A DNA stretch of 64,000 nt from NCBI RefSeq assembly GCF_027451485.1, contig NZ_DAIDJE010000132.1, positions 56,184 to 120,183 of the forward strand, given 5' to 3'. This DNA comes from Bradyrhizobium sp. (GTDB taxonomy: Bacteria > Pseudomonadota > Alphaproteobacteria > Rhizobiales > Xanthobacteraceae). A program made the translations under genes and the position numbers. Below are positions 25,325 to 34,566 of this stretch, piece by piece. The notes below the pieces were generated by a model that ran no database searches, was not told the origin of the DNA, and worked only from the letters and a program-made list of their open reading frames with translations. How positions within the stretch are numbered: the first letter of the stretch is position 1; each line of letters begins with the position of its first letter.

Positions 25325-25813
25325 ATGCTCAGAGGCGTTTGCATTGGTTTTGCGGACAAGAAGCGCGAACTCCGGCGGAGGGAAGGCGAGGCCGGATTCA
25401 CCCTGGTTGAGATGCTGGTGGTCATCACTATCATCGGCCTGATCATGGGCCTGATCGGCCCGCGCGTTCTCAACTATCTCAACGAGTCCAAGGTCAAGGC
25501 AGCGCGGATTCAGCTGCAGAGCTTTTCGAGCGCGCTTGACCTGTTCTATCTCGATGCCGGCCGCTATCCGTCGACTTCGGAAGGTCTCGCCGCGCTGGTG
25601 CAGCGGACATCGGGCGTTTCGGCCTGGAACGGGCCCTATCTGAAGGGTGGAAACCTGCCGAACGATCCCTGGAAACATCCTTATATTTACCGTTCGCCGG
25701 GCGAGCGCGGCCCCTATGAGATCATCTCCTACGGTTCGGACGGCCAGGAGGGCGGCAGCGGAATCGCCGCCGACATTTCAACCGAAAACCTGGTCAGTGC
25801 CAAAAATGAATAG
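25325..25813 (+). CDS. gspG: Major pseudopilin GspG
   Basis: 162-residue prepilin. The 24-residue basic leader ends in GEAG, and cleavage is expected between G24 and F25 with FTLVEMLVVITIIGLIMGLI as the pilin helix and Glu5 present. The C-terminal part has WGNGPYLKG-like and PGERGPYEIISYGSDGQEGG, the calcium-binding loop pattern of GspG. ATG at 25325 is chosen over an in-frame TTG at 25316. Its stop overlaps gspH by 8 bp. Confidence 0.93.
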   Translation: MLRGVCIGFADKKRELRRREGEAGFTLVEMLVVITIIGLIMGLIGPRVLNYLNESKVKAARIQLQSFSSALDLFYLDAGRYPSTSEGLAALVQRTSGVSAWNGPYLKGGNLPNDPWKHPYIYRSPGERGPYEIISYGSDGQEGGSGIAADISTENLVSAKNE

Positions 25814-26267
25814 GCCGTCGGAGCACGGTTTCACGCTGCTTGAAATGGTATGCGTGCTGGCGCTCATCGCCATGATGGCAGCTGTCCTGCTGCCGGTTTT
25901 TCCGCGCCATACCACGCGCTCGCGCTTGCAGGGCTATGTGCTGCAGACGGCGGCGCTTCTGAAGGAAGATCGCAACGCCGCGATCCGGCGCGGTACGGGC
26001 GTGGCCACGTTGGTCGATACCGGCGGCCGCGTGATCCGGTCGGGCGCCGGCGCGGACATGGTCCGCATTCCCGATGACGTCCGCTTCGAGGCTCTTCTGC
26101 CGCGCACCTGCAACCAGCGCGAGGCGCTGTCGACGATTCGGTTTTTCGCTTCGGGGATGTCCTGCGGCGGCGCCGTCGCCCTGATGCGAGAGGATGCCGG
26201 TTACGAAATTCGCGTCAATTGGCTGACCGGAAGGATCGAAATTGTTTCGCGCAATGCCGCCAACTGA
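25806..26267 (+). CDS. gspH: Minor pseudopilin GspH
   Basis: 153-residue prepilin with a very short leader, MNRPSEHG, and the motif FTLLEMVCVLALIAMMAAVLL, Glu5 conserved. The soluble part has the expected GspH look (YVLQTAALLKEDRNAAIRRG, VRFEALLPRTC, IRFFASGMSCGGAVALMRE). The ATG overlaps the gspG stop and the 3' end overlaps gspI, so translation is coupled. Confidence 0.9.
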   Translation: MNRPSEHGFTLLEMVCVLALIAMMAAVLLPVFPRHTTRSRLQGYVLQTAALLKEDRNAAIRRGTGVATLVDTGGRVIRSGAGADMVRIPDDVRFEALLPRTCNQREALSTIRFFASGMSCGGAVALMREDAGYEIRVNWLTGRIEIVSRNAAN

Positions 26268-26655
26268 CCGCCGCGATGCCGGCTTTACCCTTATCGAGGC
26301 GCTGATCGCGCTGGCGGTCGTTGCCGTATCGATCATGGCGATCGGCTCGGTGATGTCGACGAACGTGCGCGGGGTTCGCACGCTGGAACAGCATGTCACC
26401 CTGATGCAGACCGCGCGTTCGGTGATGGCGACGGAAGTGCCGCCGCCTGCCGAGATCGGCTTCGGTACGTTGTCGGGCAAGACCAACGGCGAACAGTGGC
26501 GGGTCGAGGTCGGCCCGATGGCGGGCGAGTGGAGTGCAGCCGGTGACAAAGCCGCATGGATTCCGGCCCTCGTGAGAATTCAGGTGCGCGCGCCGTCCGG
26601 CGCGGTGATGGACGTGAGGACGGTGCGCCTGGTGCATGGGCAGCAGAAGCCATGA
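26254..26655 (+). CDS. gspI: Minor pseudopilin GspI
   Basis: 133-residue prepilin: leader MPPTDRRDAG followed by FTLIEALIALAVVAVSIMAI with Glu5. It contains the family-typical QTARSVMATE segment. The start lies 14 bp inside gspH and the stop shares ATGA with gspJ. GspI is the initiating tip pseudopilin with J and K. Confidence 0.9.
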   Translation: MPPTDRRDAGFTLIEALIALAVVAVSIMAIGSVMSTNVRGVRTLEQHVTLMQTARSVMATEVPPPAEIGFGTLSGKTNGEQWRVEVGPMAGEWSAAGDKAAWIPALVRIQVRAPSGAVMDVRTVRLVHGQQKP

Positions 26656-27452
26656 GCACACCGGCCACGCAGCGAACGAGCGAGAGCGGATTCACGCTGA
26701 TCGAAACCCTGGTGGCGCTGGCCTTAATGGGTCTCGTGCTGTCGGCGCTCGCCAACCTCACCGCGCAATGGCTTCCGAACTGGAATCGCGGCCTTGATCG
26801 GATTCAGCGCAGCGAACTGATCGGCATCGCCTTGCAACGGATTGCCGATGATCTGGCCGCGGCGCAAAGCGTGCCGGTCAGCGGCGGCGGCAAGCAACCG
26901 CTGTTTGCCGGAACGGAGCGCTCGGTCACCTTTGTGCGCACGGCGCTTGGTCCCAACGCTGGTCCCGGGCTCGATGTGGTGCATTTCGGAGAAGCCACCG
27001 ACAGAGCGGGGCTTGCGACGGTTCGTTCGCGCATGCCGTTTCACCCGCTGCCCGACGGGACGTCGCTTTCCAATCAACTGCATTTCCGCGAGCCAGTCGT
27101 GCTGTTGCGCGCGCCGTATCGGCTGTCGTTTGCCTATGCGGGCGAGGACCGGGCATGGAAGGGCAGTTGGCAAGGCTCGCCAAAGCTGCCGGCCAAGGTC
27201 AGGCTGACTGTGGAAGACGCCTCGAGCGGCCGCGTTCTCACGATCTCGACCGTCGCGTCCATTCACGTGCAATCGCCGGCGCAAGGCGGCTGCGAGCAGC
27301 CGCAGCCGAGCGGGCAGCAGCAGAACGGACAACAACAAAACGAGCCATCACAGGTCGGCGAGTGTGATGACACCGGCGGCGCGCCGGCCAATGCGCAAGG
27401 CAACTCACAGCAGTCCGGCCCCCCAGCCGTGGCGCAGGGCAATCGCTCATGA
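26652..27452 (+). CDS. gspJ: Minor pseudopilin GspJ
   Basis: 266-residue prepilin, leader MSTPATQRTSESG then FTLIETLVALALMGLVLSAL with Glu5. The body has WNRGLDRIQRSELIGIALQRIADDL and SFAYAGEDRAWKGSW. The C-terminal ~55 residues form a Gln/Asn/Gly/Pro-rich tail (GQQQNGQQQNEPSQVGE and similar) beyond the normal fold, unusual for GspJ. ATGA overlap with gspI and gspK. Confidence 0.9.
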   Translation: MSTPATQRTSESGFTLIETLVALALMGLVLSALANLTAQWLPNWNRGLDRIQRSELIGIALQRIADDLAAAQSVPVSGGGKQPLFAGTERSVTFVRTALGPNAGPGLDVVHFGEATDRAGLATVRSRMPFHPLPDGTSLSNQLHFREPVVLLRAPYRLSFAYAGEDRAWKGSWQGSPKLPAKVRLTVEDASSGRVLTISTVASIHVQSPAQGGCEQPQPSGQQQNGQQQNEPSQVGECDDTGGAPANAQGNSQQSGPPAVAQGNRS

Positions 27453-28384
27453 GACGCGTCCTTACGCCGAGAGTGCAGTCCTCAGAGCGCGGCTTTGTCA
27501 TCGTCGCAGTGCTCTGGATTCTGGCGGCACTGTCGGCGCTTGCGGCGATCTTCTCGATCTATCTGTCAAATTCCGCCCGCGCGCTCGGCGCGACCGATAT
27601 CAGCGTTCAGAGCGAGGCGCTGGAGTCGGCCAGCCTGGAGCTGACGGCGTATCAGTTGCTGCGTTCGGATGATAAGGAGCGCGCGGCGCAGGGCTCATTC
27701 CGTTTCCGAATGGACGACGCCCAAGCGGTCGTCACCTTTACGTCGGAAGCGGCGCGGGTCGATCTCAACAAGGCCTCGAAGGAGCTGCTCGGTAGCCTGT
27801 TCGAGGTGCTCGGCGCGGAACCAAAGGCGGCGGCCGATATCGCCGACCGCATCATCGGCTGGCGGACGCAGGCCAGACCCAACGCGGCCAACGATGAGGA
27901 AGCGCTCTATCTGGCGTCGGGTCTCGCCTATTCGCCGAGGCAGGCGCCGTTCGCCCATGTCAACGAGCTCAGCCTCGTGCTCGGCATCTCGCCGGCCATG
28001 GTCGAGCGGGTTTTGCCCTTTGTGACGGTCTACAGCAACTCGGCCGATGTCGATGTCTTGCTCGCTCCGTCTGAAGTCGTCGCGGCGCTGCCGGGCATGA
28101 CGCCGGAAGCACTCAACGACTTCCTCAAGCAGCGATCGTCATTGCCGCGAGATCCGAAGGCGATCGCCGCGGCGCTCGGTCCAGCCAAAGCCGCAGCGAC
28201 CTTGCCGGAAGCCAAGGCTTATCGGGTGGTTACAGCGCTCCGCTTCGACAACGGCCGTCGCACCTCGACCGAGGCGGTGATCTCACTGGGCAGGGATAAG
28301 GCCAAGGACCCCTACAACGTGTTGTTTTGGCAGGATCAGGCGGAGACCGGAGCCGGCTCCCTCAAGCAGGCAGGCACGCGATGA
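27449..28384 (+). CDS. gspK: Minor pseudopilin GspK
   Basis: 311-residue tip pseudopilin. Leader MRRVLTPRVQSSERG precedes FVIVAVLWILAALSALAAIF; Glu5 is absent, as usual for GspK. The large helical domain shows RVDLNKASKELLGSLFEVLG, ADRIIGWRTQ, and SVADVDVLLAPSEVVAALPG-like saposin-fold segments. ATGA overlaps on both sides. Confidence 0.92.
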   Translation: MRRVLTPRVQSSERGFVIVAVLWILAALSALAAIFSIYLSNSARALGATDISVQSEALESASLELTAYQLLRSDDKERAAQGSFRFRMDDAQAVVTFTSEAARVDLNKASKELLGSLFEVLGAEPKAAADIADRIIGWRTQARPNAANDEEALYLASGLAYSPRQAPFAHVNELSLVLGISPAMVERVLPFVTVYSNSADVDVLLAPSEVVAALPGMTPEALNDFLKQRSSLPRDPKAIAAALGPAKAAATLPEAKAYRVVTALRFDNGRRTSTEAVISLGRDKAKDPYNVLFWQDQAETGAGSLKQAGTR

Positions 28385-29457
28385 CGATCATATCGGAAGC
28401 AAAAAGCCTGTTCGACGAGTGGATCGCGGCGGTGAGCGAAGCGATAGAACTCGCCGTCGGCCGATATATGCGGCGCCCGACGATCCTCCTCAGCGGGAAC
28501 GGCGCGGGCGTTCTGACAGCGAAATTGAACTCGGCGCCGAACGGTCCAGCATTGCCGGAGGTTTCGTTTCGGCTCGCCGACGGACGGCCGAGCCCATCGC
28601 TGCCTGCAGATTGGCAGGCGGCTTTCCGCGGCAGCCGGATCGAAGCCGTGCTCGCACCGGCGCAAGTTCTGCTGCGGCCGCTCGATTTTCCGAAGCAAGC
28701 GCAGGAGTTCCTCGACGGCATGATCCGCAGCCAGATCGACCGTCTGACGCCCTGGCCGGCTGACGAGGCCGTGTTCGGCTGGAGCGAGCCGTCGGCGCAC
28801 GGGCAGGAGCGAATTGAGCTGATATTGGCGGCGACCTCGAAACAGGAAGTCGAACCGCTGCTGCAACTCGCAACCAACCTCGGTGCGCAGTCGCTTGCAG
28901 CCTTTGCAGCCGCTTCGGACGCGAGCCATGCATCTGCAAACATCAAGGTCTTCGACCGGCCGCTGGGCAGCGCAACCGGCCGCCGGTTCGACACGCCCCG
29001 CATCCTGCGCATGGCCCTGCTGGCGACCGGCGCGGCGGCCGCAGTCGCGCTTCTGGTCGCCACCTATGTCGGCGATAGCCTCGACAGCGAGCAGCAGCAA
29101 TTGATGGGCCGCATTTCGCAGCGACGTACGGCACTGCGCCTTGGTTCTGACGGAAGTTCGGCGCTGGGTCTGCTCGCGAAGCGCAAACAGACCAGCCCTT
29201 CCAGCATCGTCGTGCTGGAAGCGCTGTCCAGGGCTTTGCCGGACCGCACCTATGTCACCGAGCTGCGGATCGATGGCGACAAGGTACAGGTGGTTGGCAT
29301 GACGCAGGATGCGCCGTCACTCATCCGATTGCTTGAGAAATCGCCGCAGTTCGCCCGCGCGACGTTTTTCGCGCCGACGACGCGTGCGCCGAACGAGCCG
29401 GGCGAGCAATTCCACATCGAGGCCCGCATTACGCCGTCATTCGGATCGACCATATGA
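28381..29457 (+). CDS. gspL: Type II secretion protein GspL (PilN-like)
   Basis: 358-residue inner-membrane protein. It has a cytoplasmic actin-like N-terminal half (VLLRPLDFPKQAQEFLDGMI, QIDRLTPWPADEAVFGW), one membrane helix around residues 203-225 (MALLATGAAAAVALLVATYV) and a periplasmic ferredoxin-like domain with VLEALSRALPDRTYVTELRI. GspL recruits GspE to the membrane. The start at 28381 gives the ATGA overlap with gspK. Confidence 0.88.
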   Translation: MTIISEAKSLFDEWIAAVSEAIELAVGRYMRRPTILLSGNGAGVLTAKLNSAPNGPALPEVSFRLADGRPSPSLPADWQAAFRGSRIEAVLAPAQVLLRPLDFPKQAQEFLDGMIRSQIDRLTPWPADEAVFGWSEPSAHGQERIELILAATSKQEVEPLLQLATNLGAQSLAAFAAASDASHASANIKVFDRPLGSATGRRFDTPRILRMALLATGAAAAVALLVATYVGDSLDSEQQQLMGRISQRRTALRLGSDGSSALGLLAKRKQTSPSSIVVLEALSRALPDRTYVTELRIDGDKVQVVGMTQDAPSLIRLLEKSPQFARATFFAPTTRAPNEPGEQFHIEARITPSFGSTI

Positions 29458-30002
29458 ACCTCGTCGCTGACTTGCGAAAATCGCTTGTAAACTCGCCTAT
29501 CGTGGCGGCAACAGCCTATGCCGCGCTGCTGATCCTGCTGTTGGCGGTAACCGTCAGCTCCATCGCCGCCATCCTTGGCCAACGCTCATCCGTAGCGGCA
29601 ACGGCAGCGATGCTGGAGCAGCTCGAGGGCCGCAAGGCTCCCGCGGCCGGGCGAGCGGCCGATGCCGGGATGCCCTCGGGATCGGCTTTTCTCGAAGGCG
29701 CGACGGTGACCATCGCCGGTGCGGCGCTGCTGCAACGCGTCGCGACCGCGGTCACAAAAGCCGGCGGCAACGTGTTGTCGTCGCAGCTCGACGTGCAGGG
29801 GCCGCACGCCAAGGCCGGCTTCGTCAGCATGGTTGCGAATTGCGAGCTGGACCAGTCGGCGCTGCAGTCGCTGCTTTACGATCTCGAAGCCGGCATGCCG
29901 TTCTTGTTCATCGACCAGCTCGATATTCAGGTGGCCACCGCCGGCGAGAGCAAGCTGCGGCTCCTGCTCGGCGTCTCCGGGCAGTGGCAAGGTGTAAAAT
30001 GA
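29454..30002 (+). CDS. gspM: Type II secretion protein GspM
   Basis: 182-residue bitopic protein: a short cytoplasmic tail, one membrane helix (AYAALLILLLAVTVSSIAAI), a coiled region, and a periplasmic ferredoxin-like domain (VANCELDQSALQSLLYDLEA, FLFIDQLDIQ). It partners GspL. ATGA overlaps with gspL and the following gene support the start. Confidence 0.85.
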   Translation: MNLVADLRKSLVNSPIVAATAYAALLILLLAVTVSSIAAILGQRSSVAATAAMLEQLEGRKAPAAGRAADAGMPSGSAFLEGATVTIAGAALLQRVATAVTKAGGNVLSSQLDVQGPHAKAGFVSMVANCELDQSALQSLLYDLEAGMPFLFIDQLDIQVATAGESKLRLLLGVSGQWQGVK

Positions 30003-30664
30003 CGGTGCGAATCTATTTCATCCGGATTGCGGTGCTCGCTCTGCCGTTCTGCGCTGCTGCGTCCGCCACCTCGGCGATTTCCGATCCGTTCGACGACCAG
30101 ACGGATGGGGCAAGGCCAAGCGGTTCGGCACCTTCGAACTGGAGCGAGCCGACGAGTTCTGTCGTGGAGGTCACGATTCCGCCGGCCAGGCCGGTTCTGG
30201 CCGGCGACCGCCCCCTCAGCGCCAATCCGCTCTGGGCGATGCCAGTCAAACAGTTCTCCGTCACGCGCGAGCGTCCGATCTTTCTGCCGTCGCGCCGGCC
30301 GCCGGCGCCACCTCCATCAGCTCAGACGGTGGCGAAGGTGGTTGCGCCACCGAAGAAGGAGCCGGAGCGGCCACAGCTTTCCCTGGTCGGCACCATCGCC
30401 GGCGACGACGACAAGTTCGGGATTTTTGTCGACCAGGCTACCAAGGCGGTGCTTCGCTTAAGAATAGGTGAGGAGTTTCACGGCTGGACGCTGCAATCGG
30501 TCAAGGGCCGGGAGGTCGCCTTTCAGAAAGATCAGCAGAGCTTTGTTGTGGCCCTGCCGCAGCCTGGCCTTTCACACCCTTCCGTCGCCGTTCGTGAGGA
30601 GCCGGCAGTCCTGCCAGACACCGGGCTGGTGCCGGTCAACGTGCGCCGCCCCGGCCGGCATTAG
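29999..30664 (+). CDS. GspN/GspC-like protein with HR-type domain
   Basis: 221 residues, ATGA-coupled to gspM. A hydrophobic N-terminal segment (residues 5-20) is followed by a Pro-rich linker (RRPPAPPPSAQTVAKVVAPP) and a compact beta domain LSLVGTIAGDDDKFGIFVDQ, VLRLRIGEEFHGWTLQSVKG, VAFQKDQQSFVVAL. This last part resembles the homology region of GspC, which docks on the GspD N0 domain. In alphaproteobacterial loci the gene in this place is usually called gspN. No separate gspC is in the locus, so this gene may fill that role. Function inferred. Confidence 0.7.
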   Translation: MTVRIYFIRIAVLALPFCAAASATSAISDPFDDQTDGARPSGSAPSNWSEPTSSVVEVTIPPARPVLAGDRPLSANPLWAMPVKQFSVTRERPIFLPSRRPPAPPPSAQTVAKVVAPPKKEPERPQLSLVGTIAGDDDKFGIFVDQATKAVLRLRIGEEFHGWTLQSVKGREVAFQKDQQSFVVALPQPGLSHPSVAVREEPAVLPDTGLVPVNVRRPGRH

Positions 30665-30671
30665 GGATCGG

Positions 30672-31136
30672 TCAGAAGCCGAGTTGCTGAAAGGCGGCGG
30701 TCACAACGAGTCCGCCGGCCAGAAACGGCCCGAACGAGAGCGAGGTCTGACCGGTCAGGGCGCGACCTGAAAGCTGCATCACGCCGGCACAGGCGAGTGC
30801 CGTTACGGTTCCGATCAGCAAGACCATTGGAATGCCTGGGATGCCGGCCCAGATCCCCGCCGCAGCGAGAAACTTGACGTCGCCGAGCCCCAGTCCCTGG
30901 ATTCCCCGATAAGCAAAATAAAGCCGCCGCATGAGCCAGAAAATGCCGCCAATGACAATGCCTTCGCCGAGTGCCTCGAATGCAGCGGTGAGATCGCCGG
31001 TTATCATGATCCGGAACAGGCCAAGCGTGGCAACCGCCAGGTTCAGCCAGTCGGGAATGATGCCGTCGCGGAGATCGATCCAGGCGATGGCGGCGCAGAG
31101 GATGCACAGCAATCCAAACGGCAGCAGGTTGGCCAT
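30672..31136 (-). CDS. Prepilin peptidase, short A24-family type (GspO-like)
   Basis: 154-residue membrane aspartyl protease. The catalytic aspartates are visible in AWIDLRDGIIPDW (D21) and GLGLGDVKFLAAAG (near residue 86), with about six hydrophobic helices. It lacks the N-terminal cytoplasmic methyltransferase domain of canonical GspO/PilD and so resembles CpaA/TadV-type enzymes. Convergent with the gsp operon, it is the obvious processor of the G-K leaders. Confidence 0.88.
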   Translation of the reverse strand: MANLLPFGLLCILCAAIAWIDLRDGIIPDWLNLAVATLGLFRIMITGDLTAAFEALGEGIVIGGIFWLMRRLYFAYRGIQGLGLGDVKFLAAAGIWAGIPGIPMVLLIGTVTALACAGVMQLSGRALTGQTSLSFGPFLAGGLVVTAAFQQLGF

Positions 31137-31222
31137 CGGTGTCCCGATCAGGGTGATGGGACACCTCTAGCAGAGAGTTGCAGGAAAGAACAACGCGCGC
31201 GGCCTGCTATCTCGCGCAAACC

Positions 31223-31501
31223 TCAGTTCAGCAGCCTTTGCAGTGTGACCGCTTGCTCCCGGGTCTGAAGCGCGATGGCGGTGTGGCTGTAGTCAACATG
31301 GACGCCGTGATCAGCGATCTGTCGCAGGATCGCGTCGCCCTTGATGACGTGCAACCCGAGTCCGTCGCTGGCAGGAAAGATGCCCAGCACGACATCGTGC
31401 GCATGAACGATGGCTCTCAATGCCAGGGCCTCGTCGCCGGAAGAATTAATGAAATGGCGGGTCTGGGCCGCGAGCTGGCGCAGTTCGTCGAACTCGGTCA
31501 C
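31223..31501 (-). CDS. Conserved-looking small protein, unknown function
   Basis: 92 residues from GTG at 31501, with GGAG 7-8 bp upstream. The sequence (MTEFDELRQLAAQTRHFINS, HAHDVVLGIFPASDGLGLHV, GDAILRQIADHGVHVDYSHT) has the composition of a real soluble alpha/beta protein, unlike the overlapping plus-strand frame. No family is recognised. It stands alone between the prepilin peptidase and VOC genes. Confidence 0.5.
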   Translation of the reverse strand: MTEFDELRQLAAQTRHFINSSGDEALALRAIVHAHDVVLGIFPASDGLGLHVIKGDAILRQIADHGVHVDYSHTAIALQTREQAVTLQRLLN

Positions 31502-31617
31502 TGTTTACTCCAACGCAACTAACCGCGGTAAAGTCGCACGACATGCTTACGGAAAGCTAAACGTCCGCGCCGTAGTCCTCAAAAGAAGCGAATGGAGCGA
31601 CTGATTTTTGGAGCCCC

Positions 31618-31633
31618 GGCCGCTTTTGCGGCC
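31618..31633 (-). terminator. GC hairpin at the VOC gene stop
   Basis: GGCCGC-TTTT-GCGGCC is a perfect 6-bp stem with a 4-base loop that begins at the last base of the VOC stop codon. The minus strand is not T-rich after it, so it may only stabilise the 3' end. Confidence 0.35.
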
Positions 31634-32520
31634 TAGCCGTCGTACTGGTTCGGTCCCATCGCCCAGAGCCACTGGTCATGGCCTTCGGCAAAGGTACGGT
31701 TGGTCTGTGCCGGATTGCGGTTGACGAGCGGCCGCAGGAACATCGGGTGCGTAGCACTGCGCACCTCGTGCTCGATGGTGAAGAGGCACTTGCCGCTGGC
31801 GAGATCGACGATGTCGCGGAAGCGGTATTGATAGGGGTTGTCTTCGCTGAAGATCAGCTTGCGCTCGGCGAGCGCGCGATGCGGACCCGAAAAGTTCGTG
31901 ATGTAGATCTGCACGTGATGACCGTCATAATCGGCGACTGGCCGGTCAGTCTCGCGGAACAGCATGGTCTGGTTCTTGCCGACCTGCACCGAGGTGATGT
32001 TGGCTTCGCCATCCTTGAAGTGCGCCGGCATTCCCATGACATTCGGATAAAACGCGGCAATGCCCCTGGCATGGCCGACGGGCACGTCGAACTCGACATA
32101 GGGAATGCCCAGCGTGATGCGCCCGAAGCGGTCGGCGTCCGGCTCATAGCAGCGCAGGCGGTTGCCCCATGGGCAGGTCGCCTCGACATAGCCGTTATGT
32201 TCCTGAAAAGAAAACTTCGTGCCGGCAAGCCTGGGAGCGACCGAGGCCAGCCGATCAAGCAGCGCCTTGCGGTTGGAAATGACCAGACCGGTATGTCCGC
32301 GCAGCACCTGCGCTTCTCCGGTCGGCAGGTGAAACTGGCTGCGGCCGACATTGATCCACATGTTGTCGTCGGACGTCATCAGGTAGGGATCGCGCGTCAG
32401 CCCGAGGCCGGACACGTAGAACAGCGCGGCCAGGCGCTGGTCCGGCACCTGCACGTTGACATGCTCGAGATGGATCGAGTTGCCGAGGTCCTCAGCGGCG
32501 CGATCGAATTTGTGTTGCAT
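31633..32520 (-). CDS. VOC-superfamily (glyoxalase/dioxygenase-fold) protein
   Basis: About 295 residues with two vicinal-oxygen-chelate modules: the first begins IHLEHVNVQVPDQRLAALFY, and the second YVEFDVPVGHARGIAAFYPNVMG with HHVQIYITNFSGPH and a late Glu in LFTIEHEVRS. Histidine/glutamate positions suggest a metal site. ATG at 32520 begins MQHKFDRAAEDLGNSIHLEH and is chosen; in-frame ATGs at 32556 and 32571 lack a better binding site. Substrate unknown. Confidence 0.75.
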   Translation of the reverse strand: MQHKFDRAAEDLGNSIHLEHVNVQVPDQRLAALFYVSGLGLTRDPYLMTSDDNMWINVGRSQFHLPTGEAQVLRGHTGLVISNRKALLDRLASVAPRLAGTKFSFQEHNGYVEATCPWGNRLRCYEPDADRFGRITLGIPYVEFDVPVGHARGIAAFYPNVMGMPAHFKDGEANITSVQVGKNQTMLFRETDRPVADYDGHHVQIYITNFSGPHRALAERKLIFSEDNPYQYRFRDIVDLASGKCLFTIEHEVRSATHPMFLRPLVNRNPAQTNRTFAEGHDQWLWAMGPNQYDG

Positions 32521-32633
32521 GGCGGCGATCCCGAAAGATGGAGTATGCGCGATCATAGAACAGCGCTGCATATCGCGCCAACGTTTGCCGTCGCCGAGAA
32601 GTTTTTCACGCCGTCAAAGATCGCGCGCGATTT

Positions 32634-34499
32634 TCATCCCTTCGAAAGACCGCTCACCACCAGCCGATTGAGACGGCTGGCGAACGCGGCCGGGTCGTCC
32701 GGCAGTTCACCGTCCAGAATCTGCGCCTGTTCCAGAAGCAGAAACGAGAGATCGGCGGCGTTATCGCCGGCTGCTGGAATGGCTGCGACCATCGGATGAC
32801 GAAGGTTGATCTCGAGAATGGGTTTTGCGCCGAGCCCACGGTTTTGCCGCGCCAGCAAACGCTCCAACTCGCGGTCGGGACCGTTACTGCCGGCGACCAG
32901 GCATGACGCGCTCGATGTCAGGCGCTGCGAGGCGCGGACGTCGGAAACACGATCGCCGAGGTTCAATTTGATAGCGGCGATGATGTTGGCCTCGTCGGCT
33001 TCGGACTTGGTCTCATCCTTTTTGCTGTCGTCGGTGAGCGGGATCATGGAGAAATCGACATCGCCCTGACTCAGCGACTTCAGCGGCTTGCCTTCGAAAT
33101 CAAGCGGGGCGGCGGTCCAGAACGCATCGACCGGATCGGTCAAAAGCAGCACTTCGATGCCGCGCGCGGTCGCCGATTCCAACTTGGGGTTGCTCTTCAG
33201 CCGTTCGATGCTGTCACCGGCGAGGAAATAGATCTCGGTCTGGTTCGGCTTGAGGTCGGCGACATATTGCTTCAGCGTGCGGTTGTCGCCTGCCGTCGTC
33301 GTGAAGCGTGATAATGCGAGCAGCTTTTCGCGGCGCTCGAAGTCTTCGTAGATTCCTTCCTTGATGACGGAGCCGAAAGCATCCCAGACCTTGGCGAATT
33401 CTTCCGGTTGCTTCTGGCTGAGCGTCTCCAGCTCGCCGATGACGCGTCCTGTGACGGCCTTGCGAATTTGCGCGAGCTGCGGATTGTTCTGCAACATCTC
33501 GCGCGACAGGTTCAGCGGCAGATCTTCGCTGTCGATGACGCCGCGGATGAAGCGCAGATAAGCCGGCAGGAGATCGGCATCATCGGTGATGAAGACGCGG
33601 CGTACATACAGCTTCACCCGGCCCTTGCGCGCAGGATCGAACAGATCGAACGGCTTGGTGGACGGCGCGAACAAAAGAACGGCGTAGGAATAGCGTCCTT
33701 CGGCGCGGTAATGCAGCGTCATCGCCGGTTCGTCGAAGGCGCCGGCGATCGACTTGTAGGCTTCCTTGTAATCTTCCGGCTTGAGCTCGGATTTCGGCCG
33801 TTGCCAAAGCGCGCTGGCCGAGTTGATCTGCTTTGCCTCGCCCTTGTCGTCGACCAGTTCGATTGGAAACTGGATATTGTCCGAATAGGCGCGGACGATG
33901 CGCTCGATCTCGTAAGCCTCGAGATATTTGGCTGCTTCCTTTTTCAAATGCAGCACGATGTTGGTGCCGCGCTGGGGCGCCTTTGCATCGGGCTCGACCG
34001 GAGCGATCTCAAAGCCGGCACCCCCGGCAGAGGACCAGGTCCAGGCTTCCTCTGCGCCGGCGCGGCGGCTGGTGACGACAATGCGTTCGGCCACCATGAA
34101 AGCGGAATAAAAACCGACGCCGAACTGGCCGATCAGGCCGCTGCCGTCCTTGGCGTCCTTCAGCCGCGACACAAAGGACTTGGTGCCGGAACGGGCGATG
34201 GTGCCGAGATTGTCGATCAATTCCTGCCGGTCCATGCCGATGCCGCTGTCGGCAATGGCCAGCGTATTTGCGTTCTTGTCCGGGACGATGCGGATTTTCG
34301 GCTGCTCGCCGTCACCGATCAGGGCAGGGTTCGCGATCGCCTCATAGCGCAGCTTGTCGCAGGCGTCCGATGCATTTGAAATGAGCTCGCGCAGAAAAAT
34401 GTCGGTTTCCGAATAAACCGAATGCACCATCAGGTTCAGGAGTTCGGAAACCTCGGCCTGGAACGCCTTGGTTTCGACGGTCGGGTCGGCAGTCGTCAT
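32634..34499 (-). CDS. htpG: Molecular chaperone HtpG (Hsp90)
   Basis: ATP-dependent Hsp90 chaperone, 621 residues. The N-terminal GHKL ATPase shows [48 protein letters not shown] and [14 protein letters not shown]; the middle domain has [20 protein letters not shown] with the catalytic-loop arginine. The start MTTADP at 34499 is chosen over ATG at 34514. Housekeeping gene; length is normal. Confidence 0.97.
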   Translation of the reverse strand: MTTADPTVETKAFQAEVSELLNLMVHSVYSETDIFLRELISNASDACDKLRYEAIANPALIGDGEQPKIRIVPDKNANTLAIADSGIGMDRQELIDNLGTIARSGTKSFVSRLKDAKDGSGLIGQFGVGFYSAFMVAERIVVTSRRAGAEEAWTWSSAGGAGFEIAPVEPDAKAPQRGTNIVLHLKKEAAKYLEAYEIERIVRAYSDNIQFPIELVDDKGEAKQINSASALWQRPKSELKPEDYKEAYKSIAGAFDEPAMTLHYRAEGRYSYAVLLFAPSTKPFDLFDPARKGRVKLYVRRVFITDDADLLPAYLRFIRGVIDSEDLPLNLSREMLQNNPQLAQIRKAVTGRVIGELETLSQKQPEEFAKVWDAFGSVIKEGIYEDFERREKLLALSRFTTTAGDNRTLKQYVADLKPNQTEIYFLAGDSIERLKSNPKLESATARGIEVLLLTDPVDAFWTAAPLDFEGKPLKSLSQGDVDFSMIPLTDDSKKDETKSEADEANIIAAIKLNLGDRVSDVRASQRLTSSASCLVAGSNGPDRELERLLARQNRGLGAKPILEINLRHPMVAAIPAAGDNAADLSFLLLEQAQILDGELPDDPAAFASRLNRLVVSGLSKG

Positions 34500-34566
34500 G
34501 ATCTCGGCTCGCATGGCTTTCTTGCGGAAAACCCCGATATAGCGGGCCGCGATTCAAGATCAAGCG

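Noticed and set aside
31178..31522. 114-codon plus-strand frame
   Set aside because: The opposing 92-codon frame has a better ribosome binding site and more protein-like sequence; both cannot easily be real.
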